DNA of 48,354 nucleotides, from the NCBI GenBank assembly GCA_018969975.1, contig JAGWXI010000009.1, forward strand, positions 1 through 48,354, in the 5' to 3' direction. Positions within the stretch are counted from its first letter, which is position 1. Every line of letters begins with the position of its first letter. A program made the translations under genes and the position numbers. The notes under the pieces were generated by a model. It searched no databases. It was not told where the DNA came from and saw only the letters and a list, made by a program, of their open reading frames with translations. Origin of the DNA: Burkholderiales bacterium. Its GTDB lineage: Bacteria; Pseudomonadota; Gammaproteobacteria; Burkholderiales; Burkholderiaceae_C. Below, one piece after another: positions 25,309 to 34,131 of the stretch.

Positions 25309-26794
25309 GTACCTTCTTGGTAAATTTCGAGAAAAGATCCAGCTTCAAAGCAATTAGCAAAACAATAGTGACCCAAATAACTAGCGATACAGGGCGAGTG
25401 AAAAATGGCTCTATATTTCCGTCAGACAGCACAAGCCCTCTACGAAGATTTTTTTCCATCAAATCTCCCAAAACAATACCCAACACCAAAGGGGCCATTG
25501 GATAGTTAAATTGACGAAGAATAAATCCTATAAATCCAAAGCCCAACATCACCCAAATATCAAAAAGACGGCCTGCTATTGCAAAAGATCCCACCGTACA
25601 TAAAACCAAAATTACAGGAACTAGCAAGGTTTGAGGAACTTGCAAGACACGGGTCATGAGTTTGGTCAAAGTTAGGCCATAGAAAAGTATGCCTAAGGTT
25701 GCAAACATCATCATCGCCACAACGTCATACACAAATTGTGGAGATTGCACCATGATCATTGGCCCAGGCTGTACGCCATGAATGAGCATTGCAGCCATTA
25801 AAACGGCGGCTGGTGCAGAACCCGGAATAGCCAGCGTAAGCACGGGTATAACTGCACCGGGCACACATGCGTTATCGCCTGTTTCAGCTGCCATCAATCC
25901 ATCGATTGAACCTTTACCAAATTTCTCAGGTTCATTGCTGGCACGTTTGGCTGCAGCGTATGAACTCCAAGCGGCAATGTCTTCCCCAACTCCCGGAATA
26001 ACACCAATTGCAGTACCAATACAGCCAGATCGCAAAATGGTTTTCCAATGTTTAACGATATCGACTAATTTAGGAATTACAGAGTCAAATGGGTTGATCT
26101 TTACAGTCGGGCGACTGGTTTTCATAATCACCAATAGCTCAGCAAAACCAAAAGCACCAACCAGTGCAGGGACAAGAGAAATACCACCTGCTAAATCTCT
26201 ATTTCCAAAATTGAAACGTTCATATGCGTAAATGCTTTCTTGACCAACGGTTGCCACCAATAAACCAAGAAGGCCTACCAACCAGCCTTTGAGCGGATCA
26301 TCACCAGTCAAAGTACCCGATATCAGCACACCAAATAATGCCAACCAAAAAAACTCATAAGCTCCAAACTTAAGAGCAGCCTCACCAAGTAGAGGGGTAA
26401 ACAAAGCAAGGAAAAACATTCCAATGAGGGTTCCAAGCACCGAACCAGATGTTGCAATACCCATAGCACGGCCAGCTTGACCTTGTCGCGCCAATGCGTA
26501 TCCATCAAGACACGAAGCAGCTGATGCGGGCGTGCCTGGAATATTTAAAAGAATTGCAGAACGGGAACCTCCATAAATTGCACCAACGTAGGTGCATATC
26601 AAAACAAGCAAGGCTTGCGAAGAAGGCATCTTTAAGGTTAATGTCGTCATCAACGCAAGTCCCATGGTGGCAGTTAGCCCAGGAAGCGCGCCAATAATGA
26701 GACCCACCAGCGTTGATGCAAATACGTAGAACAAAGAAATTGGCGTTAAGAAATTGCCAATAGATTCACCAAAGGCAACCAATCCGCTAAACAT
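25298..26794 (-). CDS. tctA: Tripartite tricarboxylate transporter large permease TctA
   Basis: A 498-residue inner-membrane protein, matching TctA (about 500 residues). The family signatures are IGALPGLTATMGLALMTTLT (about 37-56) and the paired GAIYGGSRSAILLNIPGTPASAASCLDGY (about 72-100), with the second-half copy GVIPGVGEDIAAWSSYAAAK. It uses an ion gradient to take up carboxylates delivered by a periplasmic Bug protein. It follows tctB by 9 bases in the operon read from 28369. The substrate is not identifiable from sequence. Confidence 0.95.
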   Translation of the reverse strand: MFSGLVAFGESIGNFLTPISLFYVFASTLVGLIIGALPGLTATMGLALMTTLTLKMPSSQALLVLICTYVGAIYGGSRSAILLNIPGTPASAASCLDGYALARQGQAGRAMGIATSGSVLGTLIGMFFLALFTPLLGEAALKFGAYEFFWLALFGVLISGTLTGDDPLKGWLVGLLGLLVATVGQESIYAYERFNFGNRDLAGGISLVPALVGAFGFAELLVIMKTSRPTVKINPFDSVIPKLVDIVKHWKTILRSGCIGTAIGVIPGVGEDIAAWSSYAAAKRASNEPEKFGKGSIDGLMAAETGDNACVPGAVIPVLTLAIPGSAPAAVLMAAMLIHGVQPGPMIMVQSPQFVYDVVAMMMFATLGILFYGLTLTKLMTRVLQVPQTLLVPVILVLCTVGSFAIAGRLFDIWVMLGFGFIGFILRQFNYPMAPLVLGIVLGDLMEKNLRRGLVLSDGNIEPFFTRPVSLVIWVTIVLLIALKLDLFSKFTKKVPRT

Positions 26795-26803
26795 AATTCA
26801 CCA

Positions 26804-27367
26804 TTAAGGTAGACGAACTAAAAAAAGTTCTTGAAAAACATAACTAACAAGAAAAGACGTACCGACACCCATTGAAATGGCGGACACAAGTATTTTCTTT
26901 GTACGGCCCTGGCTAGTAATGGCTTGCCAGTTAAATAAAAAAATAAAGGTGGTTACAAATAAAAAAGTCGCCAACCAAAAGGGCATCCAACTGCGTCCCA
27001 TGAAACCTACGCAATAAATTAGAGCAAATACAAGAAAAACTCCAACACGCAAAAAAGAGGTGCGATGAATGTTGGATATATTTAAATTCAACTGCCCCAA
27101 CCTATGTCCGCCCGCTTTAAAGGATCTAACAGCAAGCAACACTCCCAAAATCAACAGAATGCCGCCTAATAGCCCAGGATAAGAACCCGGCGCAGTGTAC
27201 AGAGAAGAGCCTTGCCCCTCTAGGCGATCCATCTGCCAACTCGCCAACATGATCAAACTGCCGAGAGCTATCCAAAAAAGTGAAAACACAAAATCAGAGA
27301 GAGGTGATACCGATGAAACATCACTTAATTCATCATTATTTTGCTCAGAAACATCGCTGGTATTCAT
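26804..27367 (-). CDS. tctB: Tripartite tricarboxylate transporter small permease TctB
   Basis: A 187-residue protein with four hydrophobic segments (about 27-45, 63-80, 107-128 and 134-160), as expected for TctB. A polar N-terminal tail of about 25 residues (SDVSEQNNDELSDVSS) precedes the first helix. It is the poorly conserved partner of TctA, with which it is encoded; the assignment rests mainly on size, topology and position between tctC and tctA. The gap to tctC is 9 bases. Confidence 0.85.
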   Translation of the reverse strand: MNTSDVSEQNNDELSDVSSVSPLSDFVFSLFWIALGSLIMLASWQMDRLEGQGSSLYTAPGSYPGLLGGILLILGVLLAVRSFKAGGHRLGQLNLNISNIHRTSFLRVGVFLVFALIYCVGFMGRSWMPFWLATFLFVTTFIFLFNWQAITSQGRTKKILVSAISMGVGTSFLVSYVFQELFLVRLP

Positions 27368-27376
27368 AAGAACTAC

Positions 27377-28369
27377 TTAAGGCCTAGGTATACCTACAGT
27401 AGCGGGAGAAATTTTTGCCTGACCGGCATCAAATTTTTGCCAAGCAGCATCAGCCACTGCGGGCATAGAAATTTTTTGAGCTTCGACCCCAGATGAAACC
27501 ACCATTAATGCACCGCGACTGGTCGCATATTTCTTAATTACTTCTGATTTTGCGATTTTGTCAGCCCAGATCTTGTCAAGAGTTGTTATGACCTCGGGAG
27601 GTACACCCTTAGGAATAAAAATTCCAAAATAACTCACTGGGACTTTAAAGCCAGGAATGAAGTCAGAAAGAGGAGGAATTTTTCCGTAACCTTCAATCTC
27701 GATAGGTTTATCGCCTACAACAGCCAAGGGGCGTAAACGCTTGCCCTTTATCATTTCAGATTGTTCGGTTGATAACTGTGTAGTTACATCGGTTTCGCCA
27801 GCAACAGTTGCTATGACTGCAGGATTTCCACCATCGTAAGTTACATGTTTATATTTAAGTCCAGATGAGGCAGACATTTGCTCAGCAGCGGTATGTCCGC
27901 TTGAGTTAATGCCCGCAGTTGCAATGGATACTTGACCTGGCCGCGCTTTGATTGCGTCTAACAAAGCTTTCATATCCTTGTATGGGGAGCTGGCAGGGAC
28001 ACTAATAATGCTTGGAACAGCAAGGTGGAGATAAAGATTCCAGTCTTGCACTGTTGTATCCAACATACCCATTATTTTGTAGGAGCCCAAATCTTTAGGG
28101 GCCCCTGAGGTCCAGGTATAGCCATCTTTTGGTGCTTCTAAAGCGTTTTTAGTTCCAATAGATCCTGATGCACCTGGCTGATTCAAAACAACAATTTTTT
28201 GGCCAAGCTCTGCTTCAAGGTCTCCTGCAGTGACACGAATCATCTGATCTGTCACACCACCAGCAGCCCAAGGAACTATGATGTTTATAGGCTTATTCGG
28301 CTTCCACTGGCTAAACGCAGAGGTGGATAAAAAAATCATTGTGATGAAAGTTAAACAAATTTTGATCAT
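27377..28369 (-). CDS. tctC: Bug/TctC family periplasmic solute-binding protein
   Basis: A 330-residue secreted binding protein. The signal peptide is MIKICLTFITMIFLSTSAFS (cleavage near residue 20), followed by the Bug motif PINIIVPWAAGGVTDQMIR and the pocket segment GASGSIGTKNALEAPKDGYTW. Bug proteins bind carboxylates for the TctAB permease. The frame opens at 28423; the ATG at 28369 is chosen because the signal peptide starts there. It is first in the tctCBA operon and divergent from the isomerase gene at 28492 with about 120 bases between. No regulator gene is adjacent. Confidence 0.92.
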   Translation of the reverse strand: MIKICLTFITMIFLSTSAFSQWKPNKPINIIVPWAAGGVTDQMIRVTAGDLEAELGQKIVVLNQPGASGSIGTKNALEAPKDGYTWTSGAPKDLGSYKIMGMLDTTVQDWNLYLHLAVPSIISVPASSPYKDMKALLDAIKARPGQVSIATAGINSSGHTAAEQMSASSGLKYKHVTYDGGNPAVIATVAGETDVTTQLSTEQSEMIKGKRLRPLAVVGDKPIEIEGYGKIPPLSDFIPGFKVPVSYFGIFIPKGVPPEVITTLDKIWADKIAKSEVIKKYATSRGALMVVSSGVEAQKISMPAVADAAWQKFDAGQAKISPATVGIPRP

Positions 28370-28491
28370 TTTGAAACCGTATGGGGGAAAAAAATTTATT
28401 CTAGGATCACGAACCATGAGCAATATTAGAGAAAACCCGTGCTTTAAATCGACACAATGTTCCAGATAAATAAGTTCTCTTTTTCAACTTT

Positions 28492-29322
28492 ATGAAAATA
28501 TCTTTGTGTAATGAGGTGCTCGAGCCTCTACCTTTTGATGCGCAATGCAAGTTAGCGAGATCTTTGGGATACAAAGGTCTAGAAATTGCCCCTTTCACCG
28601 TTTCAGACAATCCTGAGAAATTAACAGTTCGAGAAGCGGAGAGTTTTCGAAAAATTGCCCAAGAAGAAGGACTTGTTATTACAGGACTCCATTGGCTACT
28701 AGTTAAACCAGTTGGGCTTTCGATTACTACACCCGATAAAGAAATATTTGAAAAAACAAAGCGCTTTGCCTCTAAATTATGTGAACTCTGCGATGCATTT
28801 GGTGGAAATTATTTAGTGCACGGCTCACCAAAGCAACGTCTTATTGCAGATGGTCAAACACATGCAGATGCACTAGCGCGGGCTATTGATTTTTTTGAAT
28901 ACGCTTCCAGTAGCGCACAAGAATTTAAAGTGACTTATTGCATCGAACCACTTTCAATCGACCAGACGCCAATCATCAATAAGATGTCAGAGGCTATTGA
29001 AATTGTTGAGAAAATTCGCTCCCCTCACCTTAAAACTATGCTTGACACGAGTTCAGCTGGATTAACTGAAAACATGTCTATTCCAGAGTTAATTCATCAA
29101 TTTATGCCTACTGGACATATTGCGCATGTACAACTCAATGATCCAAATCGAAGAGGTCCTGGGCAAGGTGAAATGCAATTTGGTCCAATTTTGCAAGCTT
29201 TAAAAACCAGCAATTACAGTGGTGAATTGGCTATCGAGCCGTTTGAATACTTACCAGACGGGCCCACTTGCGCTGCGCAATCTATCGGGTATTTGAACGG
29301 GCTGATTGAAAATAATAAATAA
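28492..29322 (+). CDS. Sugar phosphate isomerase/epimerase (xylose-isomerase-like TIM barrel)
   Basis: A 276-residue AP-endonuclease-2/xylose-isomerase-like barrel protein. The N terminus MKISLCNEVLEPLPFDAQCKLARSLGYKGLEIAPF is the usual first strand and helix. Metal-site residues seen are E in YCIEPLS, D in LDTSSAG, H in HVQLNDPNRRGPGQG and E in LAIEPFEY. The family isomerises or epimerises sugars, inositols or hydroxypyruvate. It is followed, after 23 bases, by the DUF993 gene, with which it probably acts. The base composition is more AT-rich here (about 38% GC in one spot-counted line). Confidence 0.85.
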   Translation: MKISLCNEVLEPLPFDAQCKLARSLGYKGLEIAPFTVSDNPEKLTVREAESFRKIAQEEGLVITGLHWLLVKPVGLSITTPDKEIFEKTKRFASKLCELCDAFGGNYLVHGSPKQRLIADGQTHADALARAIDFFEYASSSAQEFKVTYCIEPLSIDQTPIINKMSEAIEIVEKIRSPHLKTMLDTSSAGLTENMSIPELIHQFMPTGHIAHVQLNDPNRRGPGQGEMQFGPILQALKTSNYSGELAIEPFEYLPDGPTCAAQSIGYLNGLIENNK

Positions 29323-29345
29323 CTTAAAAGCTCTTGTACAAATCA

Positions 29346-30518
29346 ATGGATATTCAATTAATCAATAACCTAGGCAATCGGTTTAACTACACATTGTTGG
29401 CGAATGCAACAGCCATGCCTAAAGAGACTCCCAGTTTCAACCGAATTGTTTATTCAGCCGCCCATGTAGTTTCCAACCCCCTTGCGGCTGCAGACCCCTG
29501 GCTCAAAACGCCATTAGATTGGGAAGCAACACTAGCCTATCGCCGTTACTTATGGTCGTTGGGTTTTGGTGTGGCAGAGGCCATGGATACAGCGCAACGT
29601 GGCATGGGTTTGGATTGGCCGACTTCGCTAGCGTTAATTCAACACACCTTAGATGCGGCCAAAGAATTTCCTAATGCCTTAGTCGCGTCAGGTTGCGGCA
29701 CCGACCATCTCGAGCCAGACCAAGTTAAATCGCTAGACGACGTTATCCGCGCCTATGAACACCAAATGGAAGCGATTGAAGCTTTAGGTGGAAAGCTCAT
29801 CATCATGGCAAGCCGCGCATTGGTCAAAGTTGCGAAAGGTCCAGATGATTATGAAAAAGTTTACGCACGCATTATTTCGCAAGCCAAGCAGCCCGTCATA
29901 TTGCACTGGTTGGGCGATATGTTTGACCCAGCATTGAACGGCTACTGGGGATACCAAGACTTAGACAAGGCCACACAAACTGCACTTGACATCATTCACG
30001 CCTATAAAAATAAAGTTGACGGTATCAAAGTTTCACTATTAGACAAACACCGCGAAATCAATATGCGAAGACGTCTACCGGCTGGCGTGAGGATGTACAC
30101 AGGTGACGATTTCAATTATCCTGAATTGATTGCTGGGGACGGCATGGGTGCAGAAACAGTCCACCAGCAAAGCGACGCCTTACTTGGAATTTTTGATGCT
30201 ATCGCTCCGACGGCTAGCAATGCGCTGCAGCAACTGGCGCTTGGTAATTCGAAGGGGTTTATTCAAACTCTAGAACCTACTTTGGCGCTTTCGCGGCACA
30301 TATTCCAAGCACCCACCCGCTTTTATAAGACTGGCGTGGTTTTTATGGCATGGCTCAACGGTCACCAATCGCATTTTTCAATGGTTGGGGGGCAACAAAG
30401 CGCACGCTCTGTGCAGCATTTATGCGATCTTTTTGTACTTGCTGATAAGGCGGGTTTATTTTTAAATCCAGAGTTAGCCCATGACCGCATGGGAGCTTAT
30501 TTAAAGATTCATACATAA
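29346..30518 (+). CDS. DUF993 protein (dihydrodipicolinate-synthase-like barrel)
   Basis: A 390-residue protein of the DUF993 family, distantly related to DapA-type TIM barrels and often encoded next to sugar isomerases or Gfo/Idh oxidoreductases; no reaction is established. Visible conserved pieces are RIVYSAAHVV near the N terminus, GCGTDHLEP, QPVILHWLGDMFDP and VDGIKVSLLD, where the Lys sits at the place of a class I aldolase Schiff-base residue. The frame opens with TTG at 29334; the ATG at 29346 is preferred. Together with the preceding isomerase and the flanking importers it suggests breakdown of an unusual carbohydrate. Confidence 0.75.
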   Translation: MDIQLINNLGNRFNYTLLANATAMPKETPSFNRIVYSAAHVVSNPLAAADPWLKTPLDWEATLAYRRYLWSLGFGVAEAMDTAQRGMGLDWPTSLALIQHTLDAAKEFPNALVASGCGTDHLEPDQVKSLDDVIRAYEHQMEAIEALGGKLIIMASRALVKVAKGPDDYEKVYARIISQAKQPVILHWLGDMFDPALNGYWGYQDLDKATQTALDIIHAYKNKVDGIKVSLLDKHREINMRRRLPAGVRMYTGDDFNYPELIAGDGMGAETVHQQSDALLGIFDAIAPTASNALQQLALGNSKGFIQTLEPTLALSRHIFQAPTRFYKTGVVFMAWLNGHQSHFSMVGGQQSARSVQHLCDLFVLADKAGLFLNPELAHDRMGAYLKIHT

Positions 30519-30571
30519 ATTTTTAGAAAAAACTTGACGAAGCTACACTAATTGTTACTTTGACAGTAACT

Positions 30572-32104
30572 ATGCACCCCGCCAGGCTAGAGCTATCACA
30601 CATTACTAAACGCTATCCAGGCGTTCTGGCGAATGACGATGTCTCATTAACTATTCAACCAGGTGAAATTCACGCTGTTTTGGGTGAAAACGGTGCTGGT
30701 AAATCTACCTTGATGAAAATCATATTTGGCATGGTGAAGCCTGATTCTGGGACGGTTCAATATAACGGTAAAACCATCACCATCCCAAATCCAAAACAAG
30801 CCAGACAACTTGGCATTGCCATGGTGTTTCAGCATTTCAGTCTCTTTGATTCATTCACCGTTGCAGAGAACGTCTGGTTGGGGCTCGATCACTCACTGAA
30901 TTTAGAACAAGTGATCGCGCAAATTTCTCGCGTGGCTTCGCAATATGGTTTAGACATTGATCCCTATAGACCCGTTCACACCTTGAGTGTTGGAGAGATG
31001 CAGCGCGTTGAAATTATTCGTGCCCTTCTGACAAATCCGCAATTACTGATTTTGGACGAGCCCACATCCGTGTTAACCCCCCAAGCAGTGGATAAGCTTT
31101 TCTTGGTCTTACGGCAATTGGCAGATGAAGGTCGCAGCATCATTTACATCAGCCATAAATTGCATGAAATCCGAACTCTGTGTAGTGCATGTACGGTCAT
31201 GCGGTTTGGTCGCGTCACTGGAGTCTGTGACCCACGCTACGAGAGCGATGCGTCGCTGAGTGAACTAATGGTAGGCAGCACATTACCTGACCTCTCGATC
31301 TCTCCTGCACAACCAGGCAAAGCAGTACTTAGGGTGAATAACTTGTGCTTGGCCTCTGAAGATATCTTTGGTACAGACCTTGACGGCATCCACTTATCAG
31401 TCCACGCAGGTGAGATCGTTGGAATAGCCGGTGTTTCAGGCAATGGCCAACGCGAATTGCTATTTGCACTCTCTGGTGAAGATACGCGTGCCCCCGAGGG
31501 TGCTATTGGCTTACAGGGACAAAATATTGGCCACCTCAATCCATCACAAAGACGTGCACTGGGCTTGCACTTTGTGCCTGAAGAGCGTTTGGGGCGTGGT
31601 GCAGTGCCAAGCTTAAGTCTTGCGAGTAATGTTTTACTCACACGAAAAGAATCTTTACAAACCCAGGGCTTCTTGCGTTTTATAGGCTGGATAAGCAACT
31701 ACGTGCTACACAAACAAGCACAAGCACTGATAGAACGCTTCCGAGTTAAAGCCTTTGGTTCACATGCATTGGCTAGTTCTTTATCTGGCGGTAATTTACA
31801 AAAATTTCTTATCGGTCGCGAAATCGACGCCCGCCCTAAGCTTTTAATTGTGTCGCAGCCTACATGGGGCGTAGATGTATCTGCAGCAGCCAATATCCGC
31901 TCTGAACTGATGGCACTGCGCGACCAAGGATGTGCTGTGCTTGTGTTGAGCGAAGAACTCGACGAATTGCTCTTGCTATCAGATCAGTTGCATGTGATTG
32001 CAAACGGTAAGTTATCTCCTGCGCTATCGAGAGCCCATGCAAAAGTCTCGACCATCGGTACTTGGATGAGCGGCTTATGGAATACACAAGATGCTAAGAC
32101 TTGA
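30572..32104 (+). CDS. ABC transporter ATP-binding protein, BMP/nucleoside-type importer
   Basis: A 510-residue protein with two tandem ABC ATPase domains. The first has Walker A GENGAGKST, signature LSVGEMQRVEI and Walker B LLILDEPTS. The second has a degenerate Walker A (GVSGNGQRE), signature LSGGNLQKFLI and a changed Walker B, LLIVSQPTWG, in which the usual D-E pair is replaced by S-Q. This layout is typical of the YufO/NupA group that works with BMP-family lipoproteins and two permeases, importing nucleosides or related compounds. The start is the ATG at 30572; TTG 30560 is a less likely alternative. It overlaps the first permease gene by 14 bases. Confidence 0.92.
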   Translation: MHPARLELSHITKRYPGVLANDDVSLTIQPGEIHAVLGENGAGKSTLMKIIFGMVKPDSGTVQYNGKTITIPNPKQARQLGIAMVFQHFSLFDSFTVAENVWLGLDHSLNLEQVIAQISRVASQYGLDIDPYRPVHTLSVGEMQRVEIIRALLTNPQLLILDEPTSVLTPQAVDKLFLVLRQLADEGRSIIYISHKLHEIRTLCSACTVMRFGRVTGVCDPRYESDASLSELMVGSTLPDLSISPAQPGKAVLRVNNLCLASEDIFGTDLDGIHLSVHAGEIVGIAGVSGNGQRELLFALSGEDTRAPEGAIGLQGQNIGHLNPSQRRALGLHFVPEERLGRGAVPSLSLASNVLLTRKESLQTQGFLRFIGWISNYVLHKQAQALIERFRVKAFGSHALASSLSGGNLQKFLIGREIDARPKLLIVSQPTWGVDVSAAANIRSELMALRDQGCAVLVLSEELDELLLLSDQLHVIANGKLSPALSRAHAKVSTIGTWMSGLWNTQDAKT

Positions 32105-33182
32105 AGCCCGCCAACAAGCCTCTGTGATTTGGCGTTATGCATCGCCATTGCTGGCCTTGGCTATTACTTGTGCATTGGGGTCAGCCTTGTTTATGAGCAT
32201 GGGCATTTCACCCACCAAAGGTTTGTCCATGTTTTTTTGGGAACCGATAAAAAGTGTTTACGCCTTGTCTGAATTGCTTGTCAAAGCTACACCGTTGCTA
32301 TTGATCGCTCTAGGCTTGTCCGTTTGCTTTAAATCCAATATTTGGAATATCGGTGCCGAAGGGCAATTTGTCATGGGTGCCATATTTGCGGCAGGTGTTG
32401 CCCTCATGGCAGAAGTGGATAGCCATGCAGGTTATTGGGTATGGGTGGTTTTGGCAGGTATGTTGGGTGGCATGTTGTGGGCGGGTATCACTGCTTTTCT
32501 TCGCGACACATTCAACGCCAATGAAATCTTAGTCAGTTTGATGCTGGTGTATGTCTCCGTAATGATCTTGAACTATCTGGTGTATGGCTCTTGGAAAGAT
32601 CCATTGGGATACAACTTTCCTCAAACCAAGACATTTGATGCAGTGACCCAAATTCCCAAATTGATCGCAGGCACCCGCGTCAATATTGGAGCGCTATTGG
32701 CACTCATTGGCGCTGTTGCGTTGTGGCTATTTATGTTTCGTACCCACGCTGGATTTGCTTTGCAAGTCGGGGGGTTGGCGCCAGACGCTGCCCGCTATGC
32801 AGGCTTTTCCTCTCGCAAAGCTTTATGGACTGCCATGTTGATATCAGGTGGTTGCGCAGGATTGGCCGGTGCATTTGAAGTTGCGGGGCCTTTGAGACAA
32901 CTCACACCTTTCGTTCCTGCAGGCTATGGTTTTGCAGCCATCATCGTGGCCTTTGTTGGTAGGCTTCATCCTTTTGGCATGGTGTTATCTGCGCTATTGA
33001 TGAGTATGTTTTTTATTGGTGGTGAGTTAGCGCAGTCTCGACTTGGTTTACCGAGATCTTTGACTGGCGTATTTCAAGGACTGCTGTTGTTTAGTCTGCT
33101 GGCTTGCGACACCTTGCTGTTATTTCGCATCCGTTGGAGAGCTATACCAACCATGCATGCCGCACACACCGAGTCACGCTGA
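32091..33182 (+). CDS. ABC transporter permease, BMP/nucleoside-type (first)
   Basis: A 363-residue inner-membrane permease of the branched-chain/ribose-like permease family (BPD_transp_2). Typical segments are KSNIWNIGAEGQFVMGAIFAAG (about 83-104) and the coupling-helix region VGGLAPDAARYAGFSSRKALWTAMLISGGCAGLAGA (about 225-260). It pairs with the second permease and the double ATPase. The stop overlaps the second permease ATG as TGATG, suggesting translational coupling. Confidence 0.92.
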   Translation: MLRLEARQQASVIWRYASPLLALAITCALGSALFMSMGISPTKGLSMFFWEPIKSVYALSELLVKATPLLLIALGLSVCFKSNIWNIGAEGQFVMGAIFAAGVALMAEVDSHAGYWVWVVLAGMLGGMLWAGITAFLRDTFNANEILVSLMLVYVSVMILNYLVYGSWKDPLGYNFPQTKTFDAVTQIPKLIAGTRVNIGALLALIGAVALWLFMFRTHAGFALQVGGLAPDAARYAGFSSRKALWTAMLISGGCAGLAGAFEVAGPLRQLTPFVPAGYGFAAIIVAFVGRLHPFGMVLSALLMSMFFIGGELAQSRLGLPRSLTGVFQGLLLFSLLACDTLLLFRIRWRAIPTMHAAHTESR

Positions 33183-34096
33183 TGGAAACTTACGCACTTC
33201 TCTTGGCAGCCACTTTGAACGCAGGCACGGTTTTGGCACTTGCGTCTCTCGGGCTGTTAATCAACGAAAAAGCGGGCATTGTGAATCTTGGCGCAGAGGG
33301 CATGATGCTGTGTGCGGCCATTGCTGGTTTTGCCACGGTATCCGTGACTGGTAACGATTTACTTGGTTTTATGGCAGGCGTAGCAGCTGGGGCCTTGATG
33401 GCTGCTGTATTTGGTTTTTTTGTGATTTGGTTAAACACCAACCAATATGCAACAGGTCTGGCATTGAGTTTATTTGGCGTGGGATTTTCCGCCTTTGTGG
33501 GTGTGGCATTTGTCCAAGCCAAGTTGCCTGAACGCGTGCAATATCTAGTCCCATTTTTAAGCGACATACCTTGGTTGGGAAGTGCATTATTTCGTCACCA
33601 CCCCATGGTTTATGCAGTAGTGGCGTTGACCTTTGGTTTGACTTGGTTTTTATACAAATCGAGGCCTGGCTTGGTGCTTCGTGCAGTTGGTGAATCGCCC
33701 CATTCCTCTCATGCACTGGGGTTTTCAGTTCGACAAATACGCTTGGCCGCTGTCATCGCTGGAGGCGCGTTGTGTGGTTTGTCGGGCGCTTACATCTCCA
33801 TCATCTACACCCCCCTGTGGGTAGAGGGGATGATTGCTGGTAAGGGATGGATTGCGCTTGCGCTAACAACCTTTGCTACTTGGCGGCCTGCACGGGTGTT
33901 GTGGGGCGCTTATTTATTTGGTGGCGTCACCATGCTGCAATTTCACCTTCAAGCCTCTGGGCTAGACGTTCCAAGTCAATTTTTGAGCATGCTGCCCTAT
34001 GTTTCTACCATTGTGGTGCTTTGCCTTATTTCACAAAATCCGCGTTGGTTACGCGCTAACATGCCAGCTTCGCTTGGCAAGCCCTTCGCGCTTTAA
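33182..34096 (+). CDS. ABC transporter permease, BMP/nucleoside-type (second)
   Basis: A 304-residue permease, shorter than its partner as usual for the second subunit in this family. The N-terminal part has LASLGLLINEKAGIVNLGAEGMMLCAAIAG, and the coupling region reads RAVGESPHSSHALGFSVRQIRLAAVIAGGALCGLSGAY. The frame extends to 33104 inside the first permease; the ATG at 33182 shares one base with that gene's stop. It forms the membrane channel together with the first permease. A strong ribosome site for the next gene lies 36 bases on. Confidence 0.92.
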   Translation: METYALLLAATLNAGTVLALASLGLLINEKAGIVNLGAEGMMLCAAIAGFATVSVTGNDLLGFMAGVAAGALMAAVFGFFVIWLNTNQYATGLALSLFGVGFSAFVGVAFVQAKLPERVQYLVPFLSDIPWLGSALFRHHPMVYAVVALTFGLTWFLYKSRPGLVLRAVGESPHSSHALGFSVRQIRLAAVIAGGALCGLSGAYISIIYTPLWVEGMIAGKGWIALALTTFATWRPARVLWGAYLFGGVTMLQFHLQASGLDVPSQFLSMLPYVSTIVVLCLISQNPRWLRANMPASLGKPFAL

Positions 34097-34131
34097 ACAT
34101 TTTTTTCCCACCATCTCACTAAGGAGTTTTC

